Below are positions 7,262 to 14,478 of a stretch of 15,152 bases of DNA, piece after piece. The number at the start of each line of letters is the position of its first letter. The first letter of the stretch is position 1. The position numbers and the translations under genes are program-made. The notes below the pieces were generated by a model that worked only from the letters and a program-made list of their open reading frames with translations, did no database searches and was not told the DNA's origin. The DNA comes from Bacteroidaceae bacterium (GTDB lineage: Bacteria; Bacteroidota; Bacteroidia; Bacteroidales; Bacteroidaceae), in contig CABIXF010000067.1 of assembly GCA_902362595.1 (NCBI GenBank), positions 1-15,152 of the forward strand, read 5' to 3'.

Positions 7262-7303
7262 AAAAAGAAAAACCCTTGATAATCAGTCGATTATCAAGGG
7301 TTT
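7262..7303 (-). terminator. Element-supplied terminator for tRNA-Leu
   Basis: A 15-bp perfect stem (7270-7284 with 7289-7303) has a 4-nt loop. On the minus strand it is followed by T5-C-T5. It begins 4 bp past the tRNA 3' end, inside the element, and so replaces the terminator displaced to 1625-1658. Confidence 0.85.
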
Positions 7304-7306
7304 GAA

Positions 7307-7320
7307 GTACCCAGACCCGG
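7307..7320. repeat. Right attachment-site core within tRNA-Leu
   Basis: Identical to 1664-1677. It covers the 3' acceptor strand and the 3' side of the T stem of the tRNA gene, the usual target segment for tRNA-directed integrases. Confidence 0.85.
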
Positions 7321-7391
7321 GGTCGAACCGGGATGGATGTTACTCCACTGGTGTTTGAGACCAGCGCGTCTACCGATTCCGCCATCTGGGC
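7308..7391 (-). tRNA. tRNA-Leu(CAA)
   Basis: The minus strand folds as a complete 84-nt class II tRNA. Acceptor GCCCAGA pairs with TCTGGGT (G-T at 1-72) and the discriminator is A. The anticodon stem CTGGT/ACCAG carries loop CTCAAAC, giving anticodon CAA, which reads UUG leucine codons. A long variable arm with a 4-bp TGGA/TCCA stem and a T arm CCCGG-TTCGACC-CCGGG follow. CCA is not encoded. The gene is the integration site of the element and remains functional-looking because the element repeats its 3' end. It is transcribed from the promoter at 7413-7443. Confidence 0.97.
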
Positions 7392-7412
7392 ATTTGTTTT
7401 CGTTTGCGTGTG

Positions 7413-7443
7413 CAAAGGTAAACACATTTTCTCGAACCCACAA
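7413..7443 (-). promoter_or_regulatory. Promoter of tRNA-Leu
   Basis: On the minus strand TTG (7441-7443) and TACCTTTG (7413-7420) are separated by 20 bases, fitting the Bacteroides consensus. The start would fall around 7405, about 15 bases before the tRNA 5' end. Confidence 0.7.
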
Positions 7444-7463
7444 GTAAAATGACATTTTTTTAT

Positions 7464-7508
7464 AAAAAAATCCCCGGTTATCCATTCTTTCAAACGGACA
7501 ACCGGGGG
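7464..7508 (-). terminator. Terminator after der
   Basis: CCCCGGTT (7472-7479) pairs with AACCGGGG (7500-7507). On the minus strand it is followed by ATTTTTTTAT. It starts about 17 bp past the der stop codon and closes the housekeeping cluster. Confidence 0.85.
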
Positions 7509-7524
7509 TTTCAACCTATTTCAT

Positions 7525-8838
7525 TTATTTCTGACGGATGAAAATGTTAATCGGGGTTCCCGACAATTTCCATCGTTCACGAATCTTGTTCTCCAGGAAA
7601 CGGCGATAAGGCTCTTTCACATACTGAGGCAGATTGGCAAAGAACACAAACGACGGTACCTGCGTATTCGGCAGCTGGGTAATATATTTGATTTTAATAT
7701 ATTTTCCCTTATTTGAAGGAGGTGGATAAGCCTCAATCAAAGGCAACAGTTCTTCATTCAGGCGGGCTGTCGGAATACGAGTCGTACGTGCCTGATAAAC
7801 TTCCTTCGCAGCCTCCAGCACTTTCAGAATACGTTGCTTGGTCAATGCTGAAGTAAAGATAATCGGGAAGTCCGTAAAAGGAGCCAAACGGTTGCGGATA
7901 GCATCTTCATACCCTTTCATCACCTTGGCCGTCTTTTCTTCTATCAAGTCCCATTTGTTTACTACCACTACCAGTCCCTTCTGGTTGCGTTGTACCAGTG
8001 AGAAGATATTCAAATCCTGCCCTTCAATACCGCGAGTCGCATCCAGCATCAGAATACACACATCCGAATTTTCAATGGAACGGATGGAGCGAATCACCGA
8101 ATAATACTCCAAGTCTTCACTCACCTTGTTTTTCTTACGGATACCCGCCGTATCTACCAGGTAAAAGTCGAATCCAAACTTATTATAACGAGTATAAATA
8201 GAATCGCGTGTAGTTCCAGCAATTTCGGTGACAATGTTCCGGTCTTCTCCGATAAATGCATTGATGATAGATGATTTTCCGGCATTCGGACGTCCTACCA
8301 CCGCAAAACGCGGAATATCTTCATCCAGAATTTCCGGCGTATCTTTCTTGAACTTGCTCAACACCAAGTCCAGCAAATCGCCTGTACCACTTCCACTCAA
8401 TGCCGAAACGCAATAGGGGTCTCCCAAGCCCAACGAATAAAACTCGGCCGCATTGTATTGCAAGTCATTATTATCCGTTTTGTTGGCCACCAGCAGTACC
8501 GGTGTCTTCGAACGACGCAAGATTTCTGCCACTTCCATATCCAAGTCGGTGACACCGTTCATCACGTCCACCACAAACAGAATGACATCCGCTTCCTCAA
8601 TGGCCAGCATCACCTGCTTGCGGATTTCTTCCTCGAACACATCATCCGAGTTCACTACCCATCCACCGGTATCTACCACTGAGAATTCTTTTCCCAGCCA
8701 TTCCGACTTTCCATACTGTCGGTCGCGGGTTGTACCGGCCTGTTCATTCACAATCGCCTGACGCGTTTTGGTCAAGCGGTTAAACAGTGTCGACTTTCCC
8801 ACATTGGGACGTCCTACAATCGCAACTAAATTTCCCAT
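7525..8838 (-). CDS. der: GTPase Der (EngA)
   Basis: Essential double-GTPase that binds the 50S subunit and is needed for its late assembly. The 437-residue protein has two G domains and a C-terminal KH-like domain, the standard layout. First domain: GRPNVGKS (9-16), DTGG (56-59) and NKTD (119-122). Second domain: GRPNAGKS (182-189), DTAG (229-232) and NKWD (294-297). It begins 32 bp after era and lies last in the DUF177-rpmF-fabH-era-der cluster, so it is probably co-transcribed with era. A small hairpin (CGGCT/AGCCG, 8854-8867) lies between the two genes. Confidence 0.98.
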   Translation of the reverse strand: MGNLVAIVGRPNVGKSTLFNRLTKTRQAIVNEQAGTTRDRQYGKSEWLGKEFSVVDTGGWVVNSDDVFEEEIRKQVMLAIEEADVILFVVDVMNGVTDLDMEVAEILRRSKTPVLLVANKTDNNDLQYNAAEFYSLGLGDPYCVSALSGSGTGDLLDLVLSKFKKDTPEILDEDIPRFAVVGRPNAGKSSIINAFIGEDRNIVTEIAGTTRDSIYTRYNKFGFDFYLVDTAGIRKKNKVSEDLEYYSVIRSIRSIENSDVCILMLDATRGIEGQDLNIFSLVQRNQKGLVVVVNKWDLIEEKTAKVMKGYEDAIRNRLAPFTDFPIIFTSALTKQRILKVLEAAKEVYQARTTRIPTARLNEELLPLIEAYPPPSNKGKYIKIKYITQLPNTQVPSFVFFANLPQYVKEPYRRFLENKIRERWKLSGTPINIFIRQK

Positions 8839-8870
8839 AATTATCTTTATTTACGGCTTCGCAGCCGATA

Positions 8871-9752
8871 TTAATCCAATTGATAACCAAAATTCTTCAA
8901 TTCCTTATCCGAGCTTCTCCAGTCCTTGTCCACCTTTACAAAAGTTTCCAGGTAAATGGATTTCTGGAAGAAATGCTCCAGTGTCTTGCGGGCTTCAGTA
9001 GCCACTTTCTTCAGGGCTTTTCCCTGACGCCCGATAATGATGCCTTTCTGCGATTCACGTTCCACATAAATCACGGCATTGATATGAATACTCTTTGCAT
9101 CTTCCTTAAACTGCTCCACGACCACTTCCACTGAATAAGGAATCTCCTTGTCGTAATACAACAAGATTTTCTCACGGATAATTTCTGTCACAAAAAAACG
9201 TGCAGGTTTATCCGTCCACTGGTCCTTTCCAAAATAAGGAGGAGAGTCGGGCAACAGTTCCTTGATGCGTTTCATCACCACATCGACATTAAATTTTGCC
9301 ATGGCCGAAATCGGGATAATTTCTGCCTGAGGCAACATTTCATGCCACTCATCCACTAATTTCACCAGATTTTCCTGATTGGTCAGGTCAATCTTATTAA
9401 TCAGCAACAAAACAGGTACTTTCAAGGCACGTACCTTTTCCATGAACTCCGCATTCTTATCCGGTTTTTCAATCGTATCGGTAACATACAGCAACACGTC
9501 TGCATCCACCAGCGCCGATTCCGAAAAATTAAGCATGGACTCCTGAAGCTTGTAATTAGGCTTCAACACCCCCGGAGTATCAGAGAAGACAATCTGCATA
9601 TCGTCCGTATTGAGGATTCCCATAATACGGTGACGCGTTGTCTGAGCTTTGAAAGTCGCGATGGAGATACGTTCCCCCACCAGCAAGTTCATCAATGTAG
9701 ACTTTCCGACATTCGGATTGCCCACAATATTCACAAATCCGGCTTTGTGCAT
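8871..9752 (-). CDS. era: GTPase Era
   Basis: Essential GTPase that binds the 3' end of 16S rRNA and helps mature the 30S subunit. From ATG 9752 the protein has 293 residues: a G domain with GNPNVGKS (11-18), DTPG (58-61) and NKID (119-122), then a C-terminal KH domain with GIIIGRQGKALKKV. The frame is open to a TTG at 9776 which would add eight residues, but the ATG gives the normal family N-terminus (MHKAGFVNIVGNPNVG). An A/T-flanked hairpin immediately upstream (9775-9805) separates it from fabH, so its expression may depend on read-through or on a promoter I cannot identify. Confidence 0.97.
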   Translation of the reverse strand: MHKAGFVNIVGNPNVGKSTLMNLLVGERISIATFKAQTTRHRIMGILNTDDMQIVFSDTPGVLKPNYKLQESMLNFSESALVDADVLLYVTDTIEKPDKNAEFMEKVRALKVPVLLLINKIDLTNQENLVKLVDEWHEMLPQAEIIPISAMAKFNVDVVMKRIKELLPDSPPYFGKDQWTDKPARFFVTEIIREKILLYYDKEIPYSVEVVVEQFKEDAKSIHINAVIYVERESQKGIIIGRQGKALKKVATEARKTLEHFFQKSIYLETFVKVDKDWRSSDKELKNFGYQLD

Positions 9753-9774
9753 AAGTAAATATTCGTTCACAGAC

Positions 9775-9805
9775 AAAAAAACGCATCGATTGGGATGCGT
9801 TTTTT
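9775..9805. terminator. Hairpin between fabH and era
   Basis: ACGCATC (9781-9787) pairs with GATGCGT (9794-9800), and the A and T runs on each side extend the stem and give a T run on both strands. It lies within the 75-bp gap and could act as a partial terminator within the cluster. Confidence 0.65.
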
Positions 9806-9827
9806 ATCTGTAGTGTTAATTCTTTCT

Positions 9828-10832
9828 TTATTTATTTCCATCATAACCCCACTTCACGTAGCTGGCACCCCAAGTAAATCCAGCACCAAACGCCGTGAAG
9901 ATGATATTGTCACCCTTCTTCAACTGCTTTTCATAATCCCACAGACAGAGCGGCAACGTACCGGCGCTGGTATTACCATAACGCTGGATGTTAATCATCA
10001 CCTTGTCCAATGGAACTTCCAGACGAGAAGCAACCGCATCAATGATTCGCAGGTTTGCCTGATGAGGAACAATCCAGTCGATGTTGTCCTTGTTCAGACC
10101 GTTTCTTTCCGCAATCTGAGCCGTTACATCCGACATATTAGATACGGCATATTTGAATACTGTTCTACCTTCCTGATACAAATAATGCATCTTGTTATCA
10201 ATGGTGAAGTAAGAAGGAGGACAAACCGAACCACCTGCTTTCATGTGCAAGAACGGAAGTCCTTTGCCATCCGTACGCAGGATTGAGTCCATGATACCAT
10301 AATCTTCCGTAGTGGCTTCTACCATACAAGCCGCAGCTCCATCCCCAAAAATCGGGCAAGTGGCACGGTCTGAATAGTTCACCATAGAAGACATCTTATC
10401 TGCCCCTACAATGATAATTTTCTTGTGACGCCCCGACTGAATCATACTGGCAGCTGTTTCCATGGCATACAAGAAACCACTGCAAGCAGCCTGCAAATCG
10501 AAAGCATACGCATTCTTCAGTCCTAATTTGTCACAAAGAATAGAAGCAGTAGAAGGGAAATGATAGTCAGGAGTGGTCGTCGCCACAATCACACAGTCAA
10601 TAGAAGCCGGATCCGAATCCGTTTTCTGCATCAACTGCTTAGCGGCCTTACGAGCCAAATATGAAGTTCCCAAACCCTCTTCGTTCAGGATACGTCGTTC
10701 TTTCACCCCGATACGAGTCATAATCCACTCATCGTTGGTGTCAACCATTCTTGACAATTCTTCGTTTGTCAGAACATAATCAGGTACATATCCACCGACT
10801 CCGGTAATTACTGCATTTATTTTTTCCATCAT
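9828..10832 (-). CDS. fabH: 3-oxoacyl-ACP synthase III (KAS III)
   Basis: Condenses an acyl-CoA primer with malonyl-ACP to start type II fatty-acid synthesis in the cytoplasm. At 334 residues it is of normal length with a thiolase fold. The Cys-His-Asn triad is visible: C117 (AACSGFL), H257 (PHQANLRI) and N287 (YGNTSAG). Two adjacent ATGs exist, at 10832 and 10829; the second gives [15 protein letters not shown], the usual start. It follows rpmF by 105 bp with a terminator-like hairpin between, the same gene order as in many bacteria where L32 and fatty-acid genes are linked. Confidence 0.97.
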   Translation of the reverse strand: MMEKINAVITGVGGYVPDYVLTNEELSRMVDTNDEWIMTRIGVKERRILNEEGLGTSYLARKAAKQLMQKTDSDPASIDCVIVATTTPDYHFPSTASILCDKLGLKNAYAFDLQAACSGFLYAMETAASMIQSGRHKKIIIVGADKMSSMVNYSDRATCPIFGDGAAACMVEATTEDYGIMDSILRTDGKGLPFLHMKAGGSVCPPSYFTIDNKMHYLYQEGRTVFKYAVSNMSDVTAQIAERNGLNKDNIDWIVPHQANLRIIDAVASRLEVPLDKVMINIQRYGNTSAGTLPLCLWDYEKQLKKGDNIIFTAFGAGFTWGASYVKWGYDGNK

Positions 10833-10851
10833 TTCTTAATTTCGTGGCCTA

Positions 10852-10889
10852 TAAAAAAACAGCCGGGGAGCCGAAATGGCTCTCCGGCT
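10852..10889 (-). terminator. Terminator or attenuator between rpmF and fabH
   Basis: A 12-bp stem (10861-10872 with 10878-10889, one G-T pair, 5-nt loop) is followed on the minus strand by GTTTTTTTAT. It sits after rpmF and only about 20 bp before the fabH start, so it would reduce read-through into fabH. Confidence 0.8.
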
Positions 10890-10937
10890 TTAATTTCCCT
10901 AGAACATGCAAAAGATGTTCAACAAAGCGTCAAGTTA

Positions 10938-11123
10938 TTAAAAAGCAGCTTCTTTTTCGATAGCCAACTTACCTCTGTAATAACCACAAGCCCCACATAC
11001 TGTGTGATAAACATGCCATGCGCCGCAGTTCGGGCAAATAGCCAACGTAGGAGCAACTGCCTTGTCATGAGTTCTTCTCTTCGCAGTTCTCGTTTTTGAT
11101 TGTCTTCTTTTAGGATGTGCCAT
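10938..11123 (-). CDS. rpmF: 50S ribosomal protein L32
   Basis: A small basic ribosomal protein of 61 residues. The N-terminus MAHPKRRQSKTRTAKRR is typical of L32, and a zinc ribbon is formed by C30, C33, C43 and C46 (CPNC...CGAC). It follows the DUF177 gene by 16 bp, the conserved pairing found in most bacteria, and is surely co-transcribed with it. The 5' end ATG at 11123 is unambiguous. Confidence 0.98.
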   Translation of the reverse strand: MAHPKRRQSKTRTAKRRTHDKAVAPTLAICPNCGAWHVYHTVCGACGYYRGKLAIEKEAAF

Positions 11124-11139
11124 TTTTCTAAACTTTTAT

Positions 11140-11721
11140 TTAATTATTATCTAATATTTTCTTCAATTCGTTCCATCTCGGATCCATCTCACGTGCTTCA
11201 AACGCGTCATCATCCAAGGCCTCCTCATCGTCCAGGCCCATTTCATTCATTTCTTCTTCCTCATCGACTGAAGTACGCAAATGTTTGTTCAATGCCCCCA
11301 TCATACCCTTATTACATTTTCCCGGGGCGTGCACATGCTTCATCGGTAAACTCAATGCGATAAACTCGTACATAAACCAAGCGACATTAATATAGCCGTC
11401 TTCTTCAGGCACAATCACCATATCCTCCTCGTCTGAGAAAGCTGCCCCTAATTTGACTTTCAACGTATCATCGGTCATTACCGGCAATTCCAAGTCATCC
11501 AAACAACGGTCACACGGGACAATTACGGAACCTTCAATATGGAAAGTGAGGACATAAACACCCATCGTTTTTCGTACGTTCAACTGCACTTGCAATTTTC
11601 CCTTCTGAATTTCCGGGGCGTCAATATCCGCAAAGAACTGATTCGCTAATAAAAACTCATAATCAGCCGAGTTTTCCGTCATGTTCTTCAATTCTATTTT
11701 ATATGTACTAAGTTTTCCCAA
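11140..11721 (-). CDS. yceD: DUF177 (YceD-type) protein
   Basis: Member of the DUF177/YceD family, which accompanies rpmF and has been linked to 23S rRNA metabolism or ribosome assembly. The 193 residues contain the family's CxxC (VPCDRCLDDLELPV, about 68-81) and a conserved HAPGKCN segment; an acidic stretch rich in D/E (DEEEEMNEMGLDDEEALDDD) precedes the C-terminal end DPRWNELKKIL. The start used is TTG at 11721, because it gives the usual N-terminus GKLSTYKIELKN. The next ATG (residue 14) would remove this conserved part. First gene of the cluster. Confidence 0.9.
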   Translation of the reverse strand: MGKLSTYKIELKNMTENSADYEFLLANQFFADIDAPEIQKGKLQVQLNVRKTMGVYVLTFHIEGSVIVPCDRCLDDLELPVMTDDTLKVKLGAAFSDEEDMVIVPEEDGYINVAWFMYEFIALSLPMKHVHAPGKCNKGMMGALNKHLRTSVDEEEEMNEMGLDDEEALDDDAFEAREMDPRWNELKKILDNN

Positions 11722-11747
11722 GTCGCAATACCATATAAATCGGGCGA

Positions 11748-11755
11748 CAAAGATA
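11748..11755 (-). promoter_or_regulatory. -7 box of the DUF177-rpmF cluster
   Basis: TATCTTTG on the minus strand is an exact TAnnTTTG match, 26 bases before the TTG start. The leader would be short, about 18-20 nt. No good -33 TTTG is seen. Confidence 0.5.
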
Positions 11756-11981
11756 CAAATAATAATTCATTTTATCTAGTCTTTCCGCTTTTTATTTATT
11801 AAAAATGCTTGTTTAACACACTCAATATAGCTTTCCTCTTTCTAATATAAAAAAGGTATACCACCATTTCATATCTGTTTTTTTACTTCCAATAGCTAAC
11901 TTACATGTTCCGCTTTACTGCACAACCCCAAAAAGAGTATACTTTTAATTTAATTAACCCTTAAATTATAAATAAATTATT

Positions 11982-11999
11982 ATTAAGTGCACACTTAAT
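11982..11999 (+). promoter_or_regulatory. Palindrome over the nagA -33 region
   Basis: ATTAAGTG-CA-CACTTAAT is a perfect 8-bp inverted repeat with a 2-base spacer, ending 12 bases before the -7 box. Position and symmetry suggest a repressor or activator site. The binding protein is unknown. Confidence 0.5.
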
Positions 12000-12011
12000 T
12001 AGTAAATTAAT

Positions 12012-12019
12012 TAAATTTG
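12012..12019 (+). promoter_or_regulatory. -7 box of the nagA pair
   Basis: TAAATTTG matches TAnnTTTG exactly. Transcription would begin near 12026, giving a leader of about 28 nt before the ATG at 12054. Confidence 0.6.
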
Positions 12020-12053
12020 CAGCACATATCAAAGAAATCAAACCTTATTCAAT

Positions 12054-13220
12054 ATGTTAACTCAAATAATTAATGCCCGCATTTTAACCCCGCAAGGCTG
12101 GTTAAAAGACGGTTCCGTACTCATCAGAGACAATAAAATCCTGGAAGTAACCAATTGTGACCTGGCTATTGTAGGTGCCACACTAATTGACGCCAAGGGA
12201 ATGTATATCGTACCGGGAGGAGTTGAAATCCATGTACATGGAGGAGGCGGACGCGACTTCATGGAAGGAAGCGAAGATGCCTTCCGCACGGCAGTCAAGG
12301 CGCACATGCAACATGGAACGACCAGTATCTTCCCTACTCTTTCATCTTCTACCATTCCCATGATTCGCGCCGCAGCGGCTACCACGGAAAAATTAATGAG
12401 TGAACCCGACAGTCCGGTTCTTGGACTTCACTTGGAAGGACATTACTTTAATATGAAGATGGCAGGCGGACAGATGCCGGAAAACATCAAGAACCCTGAC
12501 CCTGAAGAATACATTCCTTTATTGGAAGAAACCCATTGCATCAAACGCTGGGATGCAGCGCCTGAGCTTCCCGGAGCCATGCAATTCGGTAAATACATCA
12601 CCTCAAAAGGTGTATTGGCAGCAGTAGGACATACACAAGCTGAATTTGAAGACATCTATACGGGATTCTATGCAGGCTACACTCATGCTACTCACTTCTA
12701 CAATGCCATGCCGGGATTCCACAAACGTCGTGAATACAAATACGAAGGTACTGTAGAAAGTATCTACCTGATGGACGATATGACCGTGGAAGTAGTTGCC
12801 GACGGTATTCATGTACCTCCCACAATTCTTCGTCTTGTACACAAAATAAAAGGAGTAGAAAAAACAGCCTTGATTACCGATGCACTGGCTTGTGCCGCAA
12901 GCGACAGTAAAGAAGCTTTCGATCCGCGCGTCATCATCGAAGACGGTGTATGTAAACTGGCCGACCGTTCTGCACTGGCTGGTAGTATTGCCACCATGGA
13001 CCGCCTGATTCGTACCATGGTTCAGAAAGCCGAGATTCCACTGGAAGATGCAGTGAGAATGGCTTCCGAAACTCCGGCCCGCATCATGGGAGTACTCGAT
13101 CGGAAAGGTACCCTGGAAAGAGGAAAGGATGCCGACATCATGGCCCTTGACCGTGACCTTAATGTACGTGCCGTATGGGCTATGGGTAAGCTGGTAGAAG
13201 GTACCAACACACTTTTTTAA
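12054..13220 (+). CDS. nagA: N-acetylglucosamine-6-phosphate deacetylase, copy 1
   Basis: Amidohydrolase that removes the acetyl group from GlcNAc-6-phosphate, feeding amino sugars into glycolysis or wall precursors. The 388-residue protein has the metal and catalytic residues of the family: H60 and H62 (IHVHGGGG), E128 (HLEG), H193 (VGHTQ), H214 (HATHFYNAM) and D276 (ITDA). The usual Pro after HLEG is His (H130), unlike the next gene, which has HIEGP. It is 22 bp ahead of a paralogue and probably forms a two-gene operon. No nagB is in view. Exact substrate could differ from the classic enzyme. Confidence 0.9.
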   Translation: MLTQIINARILTPQGWLKDGSVLIRDNKILEVTNCDLAIVGATLIDAKGMYIVPGGVEIHVHGGGGRDFMEGSEDAFRTAVKAHMQHGTTSIFPTLSSSTIPMIRAAAATTEKLMSEPDSPVLGLHLEGHYFNMKMAGGQMPENIKNPDPEEYIPLLEETHCIKRWDAAPELPGAMQFGKYITSKGVLAAVGHTQAEFEDIYTGFYAGYTHATHFYNAMPGFHKRREYKYEGTVESIYLMDDMTVEVVADGIHVPPTILRLVHKIKGVEKTALITDALACAASDSKEAFDPRVIIEDGVCKLADRSALAGSIATMDRLIRTMVQKAEIPLEDAVRMASETPARIMGVLDRKGTLERGKDADIMALDRDLNVRAVWAMGKLVEGTNTLF

Positions 13221-13242
13221 CTACTAAAAAAATTCGACGATT

Positions 13243-14412
13243 ATGTTGACACAAATCATAAATGGCCATATCCTTACTCCACAAGGATGGATGAAAGACG
13301 GTTCCGTACTTATCAGCGACGGAAAAATTCTGGAAGTGACAAACAGTGACTTGGCTGTCATTGGTGCTACTGTCATCGATGCCAAAGGAATGTATATCGT
13401 ACCAGGCTTTGTCAGCATGCATGCACATGGAGGAGGTGGATACGATTTTACAGAAGGAACAACAGAAGCTTTTCAAAAAGCCACACAAGCCCATCTGAAA
13501 CATGGAGCCACCTCTATTTTCCCGACTCTCTCTTCCACAAGCTTCGAGAATATCAAAAAAGCAGTGAGCACTTGCGAAGAGTTAATGACAGAAAAAGGAA
13601 GCATCATACAAGGACTACACATTGAAGGTCCCTACCTGAATAAAAAGATGGCGGGTACACAGTGGGAAGAATTTATCAAGGATCCGGATCCGGAGGAATA
13701 CATCCCCCTGCTCGAAAGTACGCAATGTATCAAACGTTGGGACATCAGCCCTGAATTGCCGGGAGCACATGATTTTGCCCGATATACAACTTCGAAAGGC
13801 ATACTGACCGCCATCACACATACCGAAGCTGAATATCCGGAAATCAAAGCAGCCTTTGAAGCCGGCTTCACCCACGCAGCACATTTCTACAATGCCATGC
13901 CGGGATTCCACAAACGTCGTGAATATAAATACGAAGGTACTGTAGAAAGTGTATACCTGACCGATGGAATGAGTGTAGAAGTGATTGCCGATGGTATTCA
14001 TCTGCCTGCTACTATCCTGAAGCTGGTTTACAAACTGAAAGGTGTAGAACAGACTTGTCTTGTAACCGATGCCCTGAAATATGCAGCATACACAGGAGAA
14101 CCGATTAATGACCCCAAATACATCATCGAGAACGGTGTATGTAAACTGGCCGACCATTCTTCTTTGGCTGGCAGTTTGGCTACCATGGATACACTGATTC
14201 AAACCATGGTGAAAAAGGCTGCCATTCCTTTGGCAGATGCTGTTCGTATGGCTTCAGAAACTCCAGCCAATCTGATTGGCATAGGAGCTCACAAAGGTAC
14301 CCTTCAAAAAGGGAAGGACGCCGATATCGTCATTTTGGACAAGGACATCAACGTCAGATGTGTTTTCTCCGGTGGAAAAATCGTAGAAGACACCAATACA
14401 ATGATTCACTAA
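13243..14412 (+). CDS. nagA: N-acetylglucosamine-6-phosphate deacetylase, copy 2
   Basis: Tandem paralogue of the preceding gene, with 389 residues and nearly gap-free alignment to it. Conserved residues stand at the same positions: H60 and H62 (MHAHGGGG), E128 and P130 (HIEGPYLN), H193 (ITHTE), H214 (HAAHFYNAM) and D276 (VTDA). The two proteins share most of their sequence but differ across many positions, so this is an old duplication. One tract (13885-13950) is nearly identical at DNA level to 12696-12761. Likely co-transcribed with copy 1 and ended by the terminator at 14446. Two genes may divide substrates or simply raise dose. Confidence 0.9.
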   Translation: MLTQIINGHILTPQGWMKDGSVLISDGKILEVTNSDLAVIGATVIDAKGMYIVPGFVSMHAHGGGGYDFTEGTTEAFQKATQAHLKHGATSIFPTLSSTSFENIKKAVSTCEELMTEKGSIIQGLHIEGPYLNKKMAGTQWEEFIKDPDPEEYIPLLESTQCIKRWDISPELPGAHDFARYTTSKGILTAITHTEAEYPEIKAAFEAGFTHAAHFYNAMPGFHKRREYKYEGTVESVYLTDGMSVEVIADGIHLPATILKLVYKLKGVEQTCLVTDALKYAAYTGEPINDPKYIIENGVCKLADHSSLAGSLATMDTLIQTMVKKAAIPLADAVRMASETPANLIGIGAHKGTLQKGKDADIVILDKDINVRCVFSGGKIVEDTNTMIH

Positions 14413-14445
14413 CCTAACCTAATTATATTATAGAAATCAATCGAG

Positions 14446-14478
14446 AAAACTCTGGGCTGTGAAGTCCGGAGTTTTTTT
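14446..14478 (+). terminator. Terminator after the nagA pair
   Basis: AAAACTCTGG (14446-14455) pairs with CCGGAGTTTT (14466-14475, one G-T pair), with a 10-nt loop and a run of seven T. It lies 33 bp past the stop of the second nagA. Confidence 0.85.

Larger units (their letters stand above)
1664..7320. mobile_element. tRNA-Leu-integrated element with tyrosine recombinase
   Basis: An integrative element of about 5.65 kb. A 14-bp direct repeat, GTACCCAGACCCGG, marks both ends: one copy is the 3' end of the intact tRNA-Leu gene, the other lies alone beside the integrase gene. This is the classic arrangement for tyrosine-recombinase insertion into a tRNA 3' end, with the tRNA restored by the incoming sequence. 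Contents: integrase, DUF1016 nuclease-like protein, Kup transporter and a 148-residue membrane protein. No relaxase, coupling protein or replication gene is visible, so it is not self-transmissible. It may be a mobilisable remnant or a decayed island. Confidence 0.85.
11722..12053. other. Divergent intergenic promoter region
   Basis: A stretch of 332 bp without a gene, very A+T-rich, holding the promoters of the DUF177 cluster (leftward) and of the nagA pair (rightward), plus an 18-bp palindrome near the nagA promoter. No RNA gene or riboswitch was recognised. Confidence 0.6.

Noticed and set aside
7248..7514. Minus-strand frames across the tRNA-Leu gene
   Set aside because: They are translations of the tRNA and flanking terminators with no protein-like features.
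9753..9776. Eight-residue extension of Era from TTG
   Set aside because: It starts within the T run of the upstream hairpin, and the ATG at 9752 matches the normal Era N-terminus.
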